Source: an uncultured Roseovarius sp. (GTDB taxonomy: Bacteria > Pseudomonadota > Alphaproteobacteria > Rhodobacterales > Rhodobacteraceae). Taken from it: DNA of 64,000 nt. Positions 42,549 through 51,210 of the stretch are shown in pieces; the stretch's first letter is position 1; each line of letters begins with the position of its first letter. The DNA is taken from the NCBI RefSeq assembly GCF_947259555.1, contig NZ_CAMYMD010000084.1:1-64000 (forward strand), read 5' to 3'. The notes beneath the pieces are model-generated. The model saw nothing but the letters and a program-made list of their open reading frames with translations, was not told where the DNA came from and searched no databases. Made by a program: the position numbers and the translations under genes.

Positions 42549-45176
42549 TTAATTGTGCGGCTGGTCTTCAGACAGGATCCAAGGCTCGCTTTGCGTTCGA
42601 AGCACGACTTCCATACGGTTCTTTGCGCGCATTTTTGACAGGATCGCGGAGACATGGTTTTCAACTGTGCGCCGTGAGCGCGACAAGTCCTTCGCAATCG
42701 CATCATTGCTGGCCCCGTTTGCCAGAAATTGCAGGACGATCTGTTCCTTACGTGTAAGGCCGTAGGGATGTCGTCTGGCATCGCGGTATTTGCCCCGCTT
42801 CAGCACCGACAAGGCCGCCGGGTCGGTCAGGTTCGGCAGGCGCGCGCGAAGCGCCTTGCGAGCTGGCAGAGCATCAATCGTCTGAAGTATCTCGTCGGCA
42901 CGCAGCACAGCGTCGCTACCGCCTTTTGCAACCAAGGACCATGCGGCCAGGTAGGCCGCTCCGCAGTTGTCAAAGTATTCATACGCGCGGTCGAATGCGC
43001 CCGACGCGACGGCTGCGAACCCTTGGGGCAGATTGCTCGTGTCGTGTGCCGTGACATCGTGACCCGCCAAGGTGGCCCAGAATAAGAATTCACCATGCTT
43101 TCGCGGGCTCAAGAGCCCCCTGTTCAGTTGCTCAATCCACGCGATATGCGAAGCCGCCAAGGCCGGGTCGCCGGCAAGCACGGCTGCCTCGATTTGCGCG
43201 ATGTGCAATGGCACCAGATATTGCGGCTCGCCGATCTTCTGCGCGCCCGCAAGCGCGGTATCCAGATCGTCCCTCACACCGTTTTCGTTCAAGCGAAGCT
43301 TGGAGCGCGCCAGTACGATCATCGCGGGCATGCGCATCAGCAAGGTCTGATCGTCCTGCGTCAGAACGCCCTGCGCGATTGTGATCGCCTCGGCGTATCT
43401 GTCCTGCTCAAAGCGCAACTGCGCCTTGCGCCCGACCAAGTAGAACGTCCAGGCGTCAAGATCATGCTCGCTGTCGAAGGTGATCCCTTCCTCGATCAGG
43501 GCTTCGGCTTTTTGGAGAGCTCCCATTTCGATCAGGCATTCTGACAGGTTGGTATAGACCCTCGCTGCCTCAATGTGAAAGCCGTGCTGGCGCGCGATTT
43601 CAAGGCTTTCACGCAGATCGGCCTCGCCTTGTGTGTCGCCACGGAACAATGCAGCAGATCCGGCGGTGTTCAACGCATGCGCGCGTGTCTCTTCGTCGCC
43701 GACCTGATCCGCAATCTCCAACGCTTTGCGCGCCCATTGGAGCGCCTCGTCCATGTTGTCCTGAAGCATGAAGAATTGTGCGCGCAACGCATAGGCGCGG
43801 GCCTTGGCTGACGACGGAAGACCATTCTCCAGAACTGTTATCGCGTCCTCAAGATAGTGCTGGGCCATCTCGGACTCGCCGCGATACCAATGCATGCGCG
43901 ACAGCCAGCGCAGGTTTTCGCCGACGCGCTCGGGCCGGTCGATCTGCTGCCATAGCGCGACGGCCTTTTTGCGCGCACCAATCACGGCGTCGTCTATCCT
44001 GCGCGCCAGGCCAGCCTCGTGTGCCCAACATTCGTGGATTACTGCAGCGTCTTCGGGCGGGGCTTGGTCGACATAGTGCAGGGCCGCATCAAGATGCATC
44101 GCAGCTTCGCGATGGGCGCCAAGTTTTGCGGCGATGTTCGCCGCGCGGGGTGCAAATTCCAGTACCACATTCGGGCTGTCTGCCCCGCGCGCGTGGTGGA
44201 CGATCATATCAAGCGGTGGCGCGGCGTCCTGTGCGAGCAGGGCCGACATGATTCGCGCATGTGCATCGGTTCGAGCCGGGGGCGACAGCCGCTCATATGT
44301 GACAAGCCGTGCCAGCTCGTGCCGGAATTTGAAATGCCGCCCTGAGGCGATGAGCAACTGTCGCTCAGTGGCGTTCGGCAAAAGGGTGACCGCTGTCCCG
44401 CCCGTCAGGTCCTGCAACAGCTCAAGCGAGATTCCGCCGGGACAGCATGACGCGAGTTCGAGCAGGTTGCGCGTTGCTTCGGGTAGCGCGTTGATCCGCG
44501 CATTGACCGCATCGGACACGGATATCGGTACGACACCGGCATCCTGCTTGTGGTTCAGGACTTCTGTTATGAAGAAAGGATTGCCACCGGTGATCGTGTT
44601 GAGGCGTTCGGCAGAATACCCGCTGCCCGATGCGATTTGTCGAATCGCACTCAGCGACAGGGGGGCGAGGCGGCACTGGAGTTTCCTTGAGGCGGGAATG
44701 CCGCCAAGGGCCGTGCGCAGTGCATGGGTTGCCTCGACCTCATCATCTCGAAAGCTTCCGATCAGAAGAATTGGCAATTGGGAAATGCGTCGACCCAGAT
44801 AATTCAGCCAATCCAGGCTGCGCTGGTCCGCCCAATGCAGGTCTTCTATCACGAGTACTATCGGGTCACGAAGCGTGCCCGCTCGCCAGACGAATCCCTC
44901 AAAGAAACGCGCCTCTTCAAGATCGTTCAATCCTGTCCCGAACATGCTCTGAAAAATGTCTCGCACCGGCCCAAGGGGCCGGGGTGTGTGCAGGGGGTCG
45001 CAAAGACCGACAGCGCGGGGCAATGATGGCGGGAGCCGGGACAAGAAAGCGTCAATTACCGAGGATTTCCCGATCCCGGCCTCGCCGCTGATCAGAACGA
45101 TCTGCCCACCGCTCTCCGCGACGCGATCAAGGCGATCGCGTACGTTGTCAATTATCTCGTCCCGCTCGATCAGCAC
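42549..45176 (-). CDS. Large ATP-binding LuxR-family regulator (LAL type)
   Basis: About 875 residues from GTG 45176, which gives the family-like opening LIERDEIIDNV; the frame is open to 45296 but that part is not conserved-looking. An N-terminal STAND-type ATPase has its P-loop at ~31-39 (GEAGIGKSS) and Walker B in VLVIEDLHWADQRSLDWL. The middle ~400 residues are TPR-like helices. The C-terminus is a LuxR helix-turn-helix: LTRKEQIVLQFLANGASNDA, then RTVENHVSAILSKM. Such proteins switch on target operons when a ligand triggers ATP-dependent assembly. The likely target is the two-gene secreted-protein operon beside it. Confidence 0.85.
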   Translation of the reverse strand: MLIERDEIIDNVRDRLDRVAESGGQIVLISGEAGIGKSSVIDAFLSRLPPSLPRAVGLCDPLHTPRPLGPVRDIFQSMFGTGLNDLEEARFFEGFVWRAGTLRDPIVLVIEDLHWADQRSLDWLNYLGRRISQLPILLIGSFRDDEVEATHALRTALGGIPASRKLQCRLAPLSLSAIRQIASGSGYSAERLNTITGGNPFFITEVLNHKQDAGVVPISVSDAVNARINALPEATRNLLELASCCPGGISLELLQDLTGGTAVTLLPNATERQLLIASGRHFKFRHELARLVTYERLSPPARTDAHARIMSALLAQDAAPPLDMIVHHARGADSPNVVLEFAPRAANIAAKLGAHREAAMHLDAALHYVDQAPPEDAAVIHECWAHEAGLARRIDDAVIGARKKAVALWQQIDRPERVGENLRWLSRMHWYRGESEMAQHYLEDAITVLENGLPSSAKARAYALRAQFFMLQDNMDEALQWARKALEIADQVGDEETRAHALNTAGSAALFRGDTQGEADLRESLEIARQHGFHIEAARVYTNLSECLIEMGALQKAEALIEEGITFDSEHDLDAWTFYLVGRKAQLRFEQDRYAEAITIAQGVLTQDDQTLLMRMPAMIVLARSKLRLNENGVRDDLDTALAGAQKIGEPQYLVPLHIAQIEAAVLAGDPALAASHIAWIEQLNRGLLSPRKHGEFLFWATLAGHDVTAHDTSNLPQGFAAVASGAFDRAYEYFDNCGAAYLAAWSLVAKGGSDAVLRADEILQTIDALPARKALRARLPNLTDPAALSVLKRGKYRDARRHPYGLTRKEQIVLQFLANGASNDAIAKDLSRSRRTVENHVSAILSKMRAKNRMEVVLRTQSEPWILSEDQPHN

Positions 45177-45329
45177 GCAATACACTCTCGATGAGTCAAA
45201 AAGACTACAGAAAATCCAGTATACGACGAATTCAACCCATGGTCTGCCTGGATTTTGCGAACCATGAAGGGCAAGCGCCGCAACGGCGGCAGACAATCCT
45301 GCTAAGTTGAAAATTCTTGCAAATAAGCC

Positions 45330-45752
45330 TTATTCTTCGCCACCGACCTGACCGCGCAGCGCCTTGACCTCGCCACGTAACTTCTTGGCCTTGAGACGGC
45401 GTTTCTTTGATCCGAGGGTTGGGCGGGTCGCCACGCGTCGCTTGGGTGCGACGGTGGCCTTGCGGATCAGGTCGGCCAGACGCTCTCGCACGATTTCGCG
45501 GTTCCGGGTCTGACTGCGGGTTTCATCACAGCTCATCACGAGCGCCCCTTCTTTGGTCCAGCGCCGCCCGGCCAGACGCCTCAGCCGGGTCTTGACCGGT
45601 CCGGGCAGGTTGGGCGAGCGCTCGGCCTCGAAGCGCAACTCGACGGCGCTCGAAACCTTGTTCACGTTCTGCCCGCCCGGTCCCGACGCGCGGATGAACT
45701 GCTCGGTCAACTCCCAGTCCTCGATCGCGATGGTGTCAGTGATCTTGAGCAT
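45330..45752 (-). CDS. arfB: Alternative ribosome-rescue factor / peptidyl-tRNA hydrolase
   Basis: A 140-residue protein from ATG 45752. It has the class I release-factor catalytic motif GGQ at 26-28 in RASGPGGQNVNKVSS, and a basic, lysine/arginine-rich tail (TLGSKKRRLKAKKLRGEVK) that enters the empty mRNA channel of stalled ribosomes. Together these define ArfB (YaeJ), which frees ribosomes stuck on non-stop messages by hydrolysing peptidyl-tRNA. Size and order agree with the family. Confidence 0.9.
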   Translation of the reverse strand: MLKITDTIAIEDWELTEQFIRASGPGGQNVNKVSSAVELRFEAERSPNLPGPVKTRLRRLAGRRWTKEGALVMSCDETRSQTRNREIVRERLADLIRKATVAPKRRVATRPTLGSKKRRLKAKKLRGEVKALRGQVGGEE

Positions 45753-45813
45753 GATGCCTGCCGTGGATTCGGGGCCCCGTTCATACAGCATATCGCGCCG
45801 ATTGCGAACCCGA

Positions 45814-47130
45814 TCAGACGATGGCCCGCTCCAGAGCCGGGTAGCGCAGGCCGAGTGTGACGCCGCGCGCGAGGAAGCTAATCAACAGCGCCAGCCACAG
45901 CCCGTGATTGCCAAGGCCCGGCACAAGCGCCGCCGCCGCCACGACATAGACCACGAGGCTGAGCGCCATCATGTTGCGCATGTCGCGCGACCGGGTCGCG
46001 CCGATGAACACCCCGTCGAGCATATAAGCCGCAAGCCCCAGGATGGGCGCGGCGGCCATGTAGATCAGATAGCTGCGCGCCTCGGCCTGCACCTCGGGCA
46101 CCTTGGCCATGAGATCAATGATCGCGCCGCCGAACGTGGCAAAGCCGACCGCAAGCGCGATGCAGACCACCAGCCCCCAGAAGCTGGTTATCAGCGCACC
46201 GCGCCGCAGCAGGGCCACCGCGCGCGCACCGTAAGCCTGCCCCACCAGCGCCTCGGCGGCGAAGGCAAAGCCGTCGAGCGCATGCGCGGTGATGTTGAGG
46301 AACTGGAGCAGCACCTGATTGGCCGCCAGCGTCACATCGCCGAAATCCGCGCCCAGAAAGAGGAACGAGATGAAGATGATCTGAAGCATCAACGAGCGCA
46401 GCAGGATATCGGTATTCACCATCGCCATGTTGCGCAGGCGTGCGCGGTCAAAGACGCGCGGCCAGTCGCGCCAGGCGGGCACGCCGAAGGCATCGCGGCA
46501 GAACCAGAAGCCGAGCGCCAGCCCGCCCCATTCGGCGATCACCGTGGCCTGCGCCACGCCGGTCACACCCATATCGAGCCACAGCACGAACCAAAGATCG
46601 AGCCCGATATTGACCGCGTTCATCAGCACCTGGATCATCAGGACCGCGCGCGTGCGCTCTTGCGCGATGAGCCAGCCGGTCATGCCGAAAAGTGCGATCA
46701 TCGCGGGCGCGGACCAGACGCGAATGGCCATGTAGTCGCGCGCAAGGGCCTCGACCTCGGCACTGGCGGGGGAGAGCTGGAAGGCGGCCCAGAAGATCGG
46801 CACTTGCATTGCGATGACGAAGACGCCCCCGGCAAAGCCGATCATCAGCGCGCGGGTGAGCAGGGCTGCGACCTCGCCGGTTTGTCCCGCGCCATGTGCC
46901 TGGCTGGTGAGGCCGGTGGTGCCCATCCGCAGAAAGCCGAAGATCCAGTAGATTCCGGTCAGGATCACCGCCCCGATGCCGACCGCGCCGATGGGGGCGG
47001 CGAGCCCGATCTGCCCCACCACGCCGGTATCCACCGCGCCCAGAATGGGCACGGTCGCGTTGGAAATGACGATCGGCACGGCGATCCTGAGGACGCGGGC
47101 ATGAGTGACCGCGCGGGCGGTCTCACTCAT
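45814..47130 (-). CDS. MATE-family multidrug efflux transporter
   Basis: A 438-residue inner-membrane protein with about twelve hydrophobic segments in two halves. The first half has PILGAVDTGVVGQ, the MATE signature around helix 1; the second repeats a related pattern with DGFAFAAEALVGQ. It is closest in character to the DinF branch. It would expel cationic drugs or metabolites using a sodium or proton gradient. Its start overlaps the upstream thioesterase stop by eight bases, so the three minus-strand genes form one operon. Confidence 0.88.
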   Translation of the reverse strand: MSETARAVTHARVLRIAVPIVISNATVPILGAVDTGVVGQIGLAAPIGAVGIGAVILTGIYWIFGFLRMGTTGLTSQAHGAGQTGEVAALLTRALMIGFAGGVFVIAMQVPIFWAAFQLSPASAEVEALARDYMAIRVWSAPAMIALFGMTGWLIAQERTRAVLMIQVLMNAVNIGLDLWFVLWLDMGVTGVAQATVIAEWGGLALGFWFCRDAFGVPAWRDWPRVFDRARLRNMAMVNTDILLRSLMLQIIFISFLFLGADFGDVTLAANQVLLQFLNITAHALDGFAFAAEALVGQAYGARAVALLRRGALITSFWGLVVCIALAVGFATFGGAIIDLMAKVPEVQAEARSYLIYMAAAPILGLAAYMLDGVFIGATRSRDMRNMMALSLVVYVVAAAALVPGLGNHGLWLALLISFLARGVTLGLRYPALERAIV

Positions 47131-47632
47131 CGCGGCGCGGCATCAGGAAATGGCCGGTGGCCTGCGCGAAGGGGCGCGAGCGGTTGTCCTGCCACGCCTC
47201 GACATGCACTGAGGCATAGCGCCGCCCCGAGCGGTTGACCTTCGCACGGGCATAGGCATCGCGCGGCAAGCCTGAGCGCAGGTAATCGACGGTGAAATCA
47301 ATCGTCTTGGGCAGGCGCGGCAGGCGGCCTTCGGTCAGCGTCTCGACCTCCACCTTGCCGCTCTCGATCTCTTCCCACAAATGGCCCCAGCTGAGCCCGA
47401 TGATCGAGGTGATTTCGAGAAACGCCGCTGTCGCCCCGCCATGCAGCGCGGGCAGCAGGGGGTTGCCGATGAGCTTTTCATCGAACGGCATCACGGCGGT
47501 CAGCTCATCGCCGCGCCGCTCGAACTGCACGCCGAGAAAGCGGATATAGGGCACCCCCTCGACCAGCGCCTTCAGTGCGGCATCGCGGCGTTGCTTGACC
47601 ACCTGCACGGGTTCGGGACGGGCACGCGCCAT
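47123..47632 (-). CDS. PaaI-type hotdog thioesterase (first paralogue)
   Basis: A 169-residue protein from ATG 47632 with the hotdog-fold thioesterase core: LIGNPLLPALHGGATAAFLE (HGG as active-site loop on the central helix) and IDFTVDYLRSG. PaaI-type enzymes hydrolyse acyl-CoA thioesters in the cytoplasm. Its start overlaps the previous gene's stop by one base (TGATG) and its end overlaps the MATE gene by eight. The usual catalytic aspartate position is less clear here than in the paralogue. Confidence 0.8.
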   Translation of the reverse strand: MARARPEPVQVVKQRRDAALKALVEGVPYIRFLGVQFERRGDELTAVMPFDEKLIGNPLLPALHGGATAAFLEITSIIGLSWGHLWEEIESGKVEVETLTEGRLPRLPKTIDFTVDYLRSGLPRDAYARAKVNRSGRRYASVHVEAWQDNRSRPFAQATGHFLMPRRDE

Positions 47633-48054
47633 CAGCCTCCCTCCACGGTGAAGGTGCCGGTCGCGGTGGCGACAGGGCGCGCGCTGTCGTCGTCCATGGC
47701 GCGAGCCCGCACGAAGGCCACCGAGCGCGTGATGTGGTAGCATTCGGCATGCGCCCGGATCGCCTGTCCTGGTGTGGCGGGGCGCATGTAGTCGATGCGC
47801 AGATCAATGGTCGCAGTGCCGCCGGGCGAGGCAGGATGGCTCATCGCCGCCGCCCCACAGCAGGTATCCATCAGCGCCGACACAGCGCCGCCATGAATCA
47901 CCCCCGTTTCGGGGTCGCCGATCAGGCGCTCGTCATACTCCATTTCGATCTCTGCCTTGCCCTTGCCCATACCGATCAGGCGCATCCCGAGCGCGCGGGC
48001 ATGCGGCAGCGCCTGCATGAACTGCTGCGCGATCTTGTTCTTTTCGTCATCCAT
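47632..48054 (-). CDS. PaaI-type hotdog thioesterase (second paralogue)
   Basis: A 140-residue protein from ATG 48054 (GGGG six bases upstream); ATG 48060 is also possible. The hotdog motif GVIHGGAVSALMDTCCGAA carries the HGG loop plus the helix aspartate, and IDLRIDYMRPA follows, both classical for PaaI. It is coupled to a second thioesterase (TGATG overlap), suggesting a heteromeric enzyme. It is divergent from the first MerR regulator of the acyl-CoA operon, so it may share control and clear stalled acyl-CoA. Confidence 0.85.
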   Translation of the reverse strand: MDDEKNKIAQQFMQALPHARALGMRLIGMGKGKAEIEMEYDERLIGDPETGVIHGGAVSALMDTCCGAAAMSHPASPGGTATIDLRIDYMRPATPGQAIRAHAECYHITRSVAFVRARAMDDDSARPVATATGTFTVEGG

Positions 48055-48171
48055 GGGCATCCCCGCTGCGAACTTGCGCCCTTTATGGGGTGCAACGGGC
48101 CGGACCTGCAAGAGCGGCGGTTGCGCGGCGCGCGCCTTGGCCCTAACCTGCCCGTGCAGGAGGGCCGGACG

Positions 48172-48540
48172 ATGGCGGAGAACAGACTGTCCTTCAAGGA
48201 AATGTGCGCGAAATACGACGTCACGCCGCGCACGTTGCGCTATTACGAGTATATCGAACTCTTGCAGCCGGAGCGCGAGGGCAGGTCACGCTATTACGGA
48301 CCCCGCGAATGCGCCCGGATGACGCTGATCCTGCGGGGCCGGAAATTCGGATTTTCGCTCGAGGATATCCGCCAATGGCTGCTGATCTACGAGCATGAGG
48401 GCACCGACGCGCAGATGCGCAGCTGGATCGACCTCGCTGACCGGCAGCTTGCCGAACTCGCCGAACAGCGCCGCCAGATCGACGAGGCGATGACCGAGTT
48501 GCGCCAGCTGCGCGACCAGACCGAAGCGAATCTCGACTGA
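48172..48540 (+). CDS. MerR-family regulator (first of two)
   Basis: A 122-residue protein from ATG 48172, preceded by AGGAGG. The N-terminal winged helix reads FKEMCAKYDVTPRTLRYYE, the wing LILRGRKFGFSLEDIRQWL, and the C-terminal ~45 residues are the antiparallel dimer helix (LADRQLAELAEQRRQIDEAM). No metal-binding cysteines are present, so it senses something other than metals. It is clearly paralogous to the next gene; such pairs precede acyl-CoA degradation genes, where LiuR-like MerR proteins act as repressors. Confidence 0.88.
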   Translation: MAENRLSFKEMCAKYDVTPRTLRYYEYIELLQPEREGRSRYYGPRECARMTLILRGRKFGFSLEDIRQWLLIYEHEGTDAQMRSWIDLADRQLAELAEQRRQIDEAMTELRQLRDQTEANLD

Positions 48541-48598
48541 AGCCTGGTGACGCAGGGGCAAGAAAATGTCCCTCCACACGGCCTTACCTTGCCTTATC

Positions 48599-48639
48599 TT
48601 ACGTCAATTTGAAAGTGACGTGACGTAGCAGTTACGTAA
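48599..48639. promoter_or_regulatory. Candidate MerR operator/promoter
   Basis: In the 172-base gap between the two MerR genes, TTACGTCA, TGACGTGACGT and a perfect TTACGTAA (48632-48639) cluster within about 40 bases. TTACG/CGTAA dyads resemble LiuR-type sites. This is the likely control point of the beta-oxidation operon. Confidence 0.55.
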
Positions 48640-48712
48640 AGCCGCGCGGCTGTTGTAACCATGGGGCACCCGACGCAGGTTATCGCCAGAGGCTCTGCGA
48701 TGAGGCAACGAG

Positions 48713-49114
48713 ATGACTGATGATGTGATGACAATCCGGCAGATGTGCGAGGCGTTCGACGTCACTCCGCGCACCCTGCGATTCTACGAGGCCAAGGAAC
48801 TGCTCTCGCCCATCCGGCAGGGACAGCGCCGCCTCTTCACCCGGCGCGACCGCGCCCGGCTGAAGCTGATCCTGCGCGGCAAGCGCTTCGGGTTCAGCCT
48901 CGAGGAATTGCGCCAGTTGCTTGATCTCTACGACAAGGGGGATCAGCAGCACACCCAGATCGCCAGCGCCTACGAGGTGGCCAAGGCGCGTCTGGCCGAG
49001 ATGGAGACACAGCGCGACGACCTGGAGGCCGCGATCTCCGAGTTGCGCGAACAGATGACATGGGGCGAGCGTATGCTGGCCTCGCTCAAGGACAACCGCG
49101 ACGCCGCCGAGTGA
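48713..49114 (+). CDS. MerR-family regulator (second of two)
   Basis: A 133-residue protein. MTIRQMCEAFDVTPRTLRFY forms the helix-turn-helix, LILRGKRFGFSLEELRQLL the wing and following helix, and the remaining ~60 residues a coiled-coil dimer helix. It shares most motif positions with the upstream MerR gene but differs in the C-terminal helix, so ligand sensing may differ. It lies 36 bases before the acyl-CoA dehydrogenase, so it is the first gene of that operon, downstream of a TTACGTAA-rich control site. Confidence 0.9.
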   Translation: MTDDVMTIRQMCEAFDVTPRTLRFYEAKELLSPIRQGQRRLFTRRDRARLKLILRGKRFGFSLEELRQLLDLYDKGDQQHTQIASAYEVAKARLAEMETQRDDLEAAISELREQMTWGERMLASLKDNRDAAE

Positions 49115-49150
49115 TACCGGCACGGCCATTCTTTAGGGAGAGAGAACCAG

Positions 49151-50929
49151 ATGCCAAGCTACACCGCACCGACCCGCGACATGCAATTCATCCTGCATGA
49201 CGTGCTGAACGTGTCAGAGCAGGACACGCCGGGCTATACCGAGCTTGACCGCGATTTCACCAGCGCGGTTCTGGAAGAGGCCGGAAAGATTTCCTCGGAA
49301 GTGCTGTCGCCGCTGAACCCGGTGGGCGATAGCGAGGGCTGCGTTCTGGAAAACGGCGTGGTGCGCACACCCAAGGGCTTCAAGGCGGCGTTTGACCAAG
49401 TCCGCGAGGGCGGCTGGACCGCCCTTGACCTGCCCGAGGAATATGGCGGGCAGAACATGCCTTACGTACTGGGCACCGCCGTGGGTGAGATGTTCTCGGG
49501 CGCCAATCAGGCCTTTACGATGTATCAGGGTCTGACCCATGGCGCGGCCTCCGCGATCCTCGTGCATGGCTCGGACCAGCAGAAAGAGACCTATCTGCCC
49601 AAGATGTTCTCTTGCGAGTGGACCGGCACGATGAACCTCACGGAGCCGCATTGCGGCACCGATCTGGGCCTGATGCGGACCAAGGCCGAACCGCAGGAGG
49701 ATGGCAGCTATCTGCTGACGGGGCAAAAGATCTTCATCTCGTCGGGCGAGCATGACATGGCCGACAACATCGTCCATTTGGTACTGGCCAAGATCCCCGG
49801 CGGGCCCGATGGGATCAAGGGCGTGTCGCTCTTCATCGTGCCGAAATTCATGGTGAAGGAAGACGGCAGCCTTGGCGATCGCAACGGCGTGACCTGCGGC
49901 AAGATCGAGGAAAAGATGGGGATTCACGGCAATTCCACCTGCGTGATGAACTATGACGGGGCAACGGGCTACCTGCTGGGGCAGGAGCACAAGGGCATGC
50001 GCGCCATGTTCACCATGATGAACGAGGCGCGCATCGGCGTCGGCATGCAGGGGCTGGCCCAAGCCGAGGTCGCCTATCAGAACGCGCTCGCCTATGCCAA
50101 GGACCGGCTTCAGGGCCGCGCGGTGACCGGCACGGAGAACCCCGACGGCCCCGCTGACCCGCTGATTGTGCATCCCGATATCCGCCGCTCGCTGATGGAT
50201 CAGAAGTCGTTCATCGAGGGCGCGCGCGCCTTCATGCTCTGGGGCGCGGAACTGATCGACCGCTCGCATCGCGGCGAGGATGCGGATGCCGAGGGGCTGA
50301 TCTCGCTGATGACGCCTGTGATCAAGGGCTTCCTGACCGATGAGGGCTATGACATGACCGTGCTGGCACAGCAGGTCTATGGCGGGCATGGCTATATCGA
50401 GGAATGGGGCATGTCGCAGTTCACCCGCGACGCCCGTATCGCGATGATCTACGAGGGCGCCAACGGTGTGCAGGCGCTCGATCTGGTGGGGCGAAAGCTG
50501 GCACAGGACTCAGGCCGTCACGTGATGGCGTTCTTCGAGATGGTCAAGACGTTTATCAAGGAGAACGAGGGCGACGAGGCGCTGAAGAAAGACTTCCTCG
50601 ACCCGCTCAAGACGGCATCGAAAGACCTGCAGGCCTCGGCGATGTTCTTCATGCAGAACGGCATGAAAAACCCCAACGCCGCGCTTGCCGGGTCCTATGA
50701 CTTCATGCACCTTTTCGGCCATGTCTGCCTCGGGCTGATGTGGGCGCGGATGGCCAAGGCGTCCCATGCGGCGCTGGAGGCGGGCACCACGGATGAGGCG
50801 TTCTACAAGACCAAGCTGGCGACGGGCCGTTTCTACATGAAGCGCCGCCTGCCCGCGACTGCGCTGCATCTCGCGCGCATCGAGAGCGGTGCGGAGCCGG
50901 TGATGGAGCTTGACGCCGAGGCGTTCTGA
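49151..50929 (+). CDS. Acyl-CoA dehydrogenase, large DmdC-like type
   Basis: A 592-residue flavoenzyme, about 200 residues longer than ordinary acyl-CoA dehydrogenases owing to a C-terminal extension (after ~450). FAD/acyl motifs include [14 protein letters not shown] and [12 protein letters not shown]; the catalytic glutamate is near residue 435 in MIYEGANG. This large type includes DmdC, the 3-methylmercaptopropionyl-CoA dehydrogenase of DMSP degradation, and FadE-like enzymes. The thiolase and FadJ partners here favour general fatty-acid oxidation, but a DMSP role cannot be excluded. AGGGAGAGAG precedes the ATG. Confidence 0.88.
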   Translation: MPSYTAPTRDMQFILHDVLNVSEQDTPGYTELDRDFTSAVLEEAGKISSEVLSPLNPVGDSEGCVLENGVVRTPKGFKAAFDQVREGGWTALDLPEEYGGQNMPYVLGTAVGEMFSGANQAFTMYQGLTHGAASAILVHGSDQQKETYLPKMFSCEWTGTMNLTEPHCGTDLGLMRTKAEPQEDGSYLLTGQKIFISSGEHDMADNIVHLVLAKIPGGPDGIKGVSLFIVPKFMVKEDGSLGDRNGVTCGKIEEKMGIHGNSTCVMNYDGATGYLLGQEHKGMRAMFTMMNEARIGVGMQGLAQAEVAYQNALAYAKDRLQGRAVTGTENPDGPADPLIVHPDIRRSLMDQKSFIEGARAFMLWGAELIDRSHRGEDADAEGLISLMTPVIKGFLTDEGYDMTVLAQQVYGGHGYIEEWGMSQFTRDARIAMIYEGANGVQALDLVGRKLAQDSGRHVMAFFEMVKTFIKENEGDEALKKDFLDPLKTASKDLQASAMFFMQNGMKNPNAALAGSYDFMHLFGHVCLGLMWARMAKASHAALEAGTTDEAFYKTKLATGRFYMKRRLPATALHLARIESGAEPVMELDAEAF

Positions 50930-50934
50930 AACAG

Positions 50935-50955
50935 GGGTGGGGTGGAACCCCACCC
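50935..50955. repeat. Palindrome between operon genes
   Basis: GGGTGGGGT, loop GGA, ACCCCACCC: a perfect nine-base stem six bases after the dehydrogenase stop and 17 before the next start. Sequences of this form (GGGTGGGGTTCCACCC) recur between Rhodobacteraceae genes as I recall them, so this may be a dispersed palindromic repeat that also stabilises the upstream message. Confidence 0.55.
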
Positions 50956-50972
50956 TACGGGAGGAGGAAACG

Positions 50973-51185
50973 ATGCCGAAACGCTTTCGCCTGACGCGCC
51001 GCTTCAACGCGGCGATGACCGAGGACGGCTATCGCCGGTTGCGCAAATTCAGTCAGGAGGCGGGGCTCGACGAGGGCGAGGCGCTGTCTTTCCTGTTCGA
51101 GAATTTCGACAGCGTGATCGACGAGGATACCTTCGCGCACCGTTTGCGCATCTTCAATTCGGAGCTCGACGCGCGCAAACGCTGA
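50973..51185 (+). CDS. Small conserved protein in the beta-oxidation operon
   Basis: A 70-residue protein with a strong ribosome site (GGGAGGAGG). It is basic at the start ([20 protein letters not shown]) and then helical and acidic ([17 protein letters not shown]). It sits between two acyl-CoA dehydrogenase genes, 25 bases before the second. It has the size and charge pattern of a small ribbon-helix-helix or adaptor protein, but I do not recognise a family. Real by ribosome site and operon position. Confidence 0.7.
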   Translation: MPKRFRLTRRFNAAMTEDGYRRLRKFSQEAGLDEGEALSFLFENFDSVIDEDTFAHRLRIFNSELDARKR

Positions 51186-51210
51186 CCATTCAGGGACGGG
51201 AGGCCCGGCG

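Noticed and set aside
45553..47238. A 561-codon plus-strand frame across the MATE gene
   Set aside because: It is repetitive in His, Arg, Glu and Asp, lacks a start signal and is antisense to a clear membrane transporter.
49151..50929. Naming the large dehydrogenase dmdC
   Set aside because: Family likeness is real, but operon context is beta-oxidation and several Roseobacter paralogues exist. The symbol would overstate the case.
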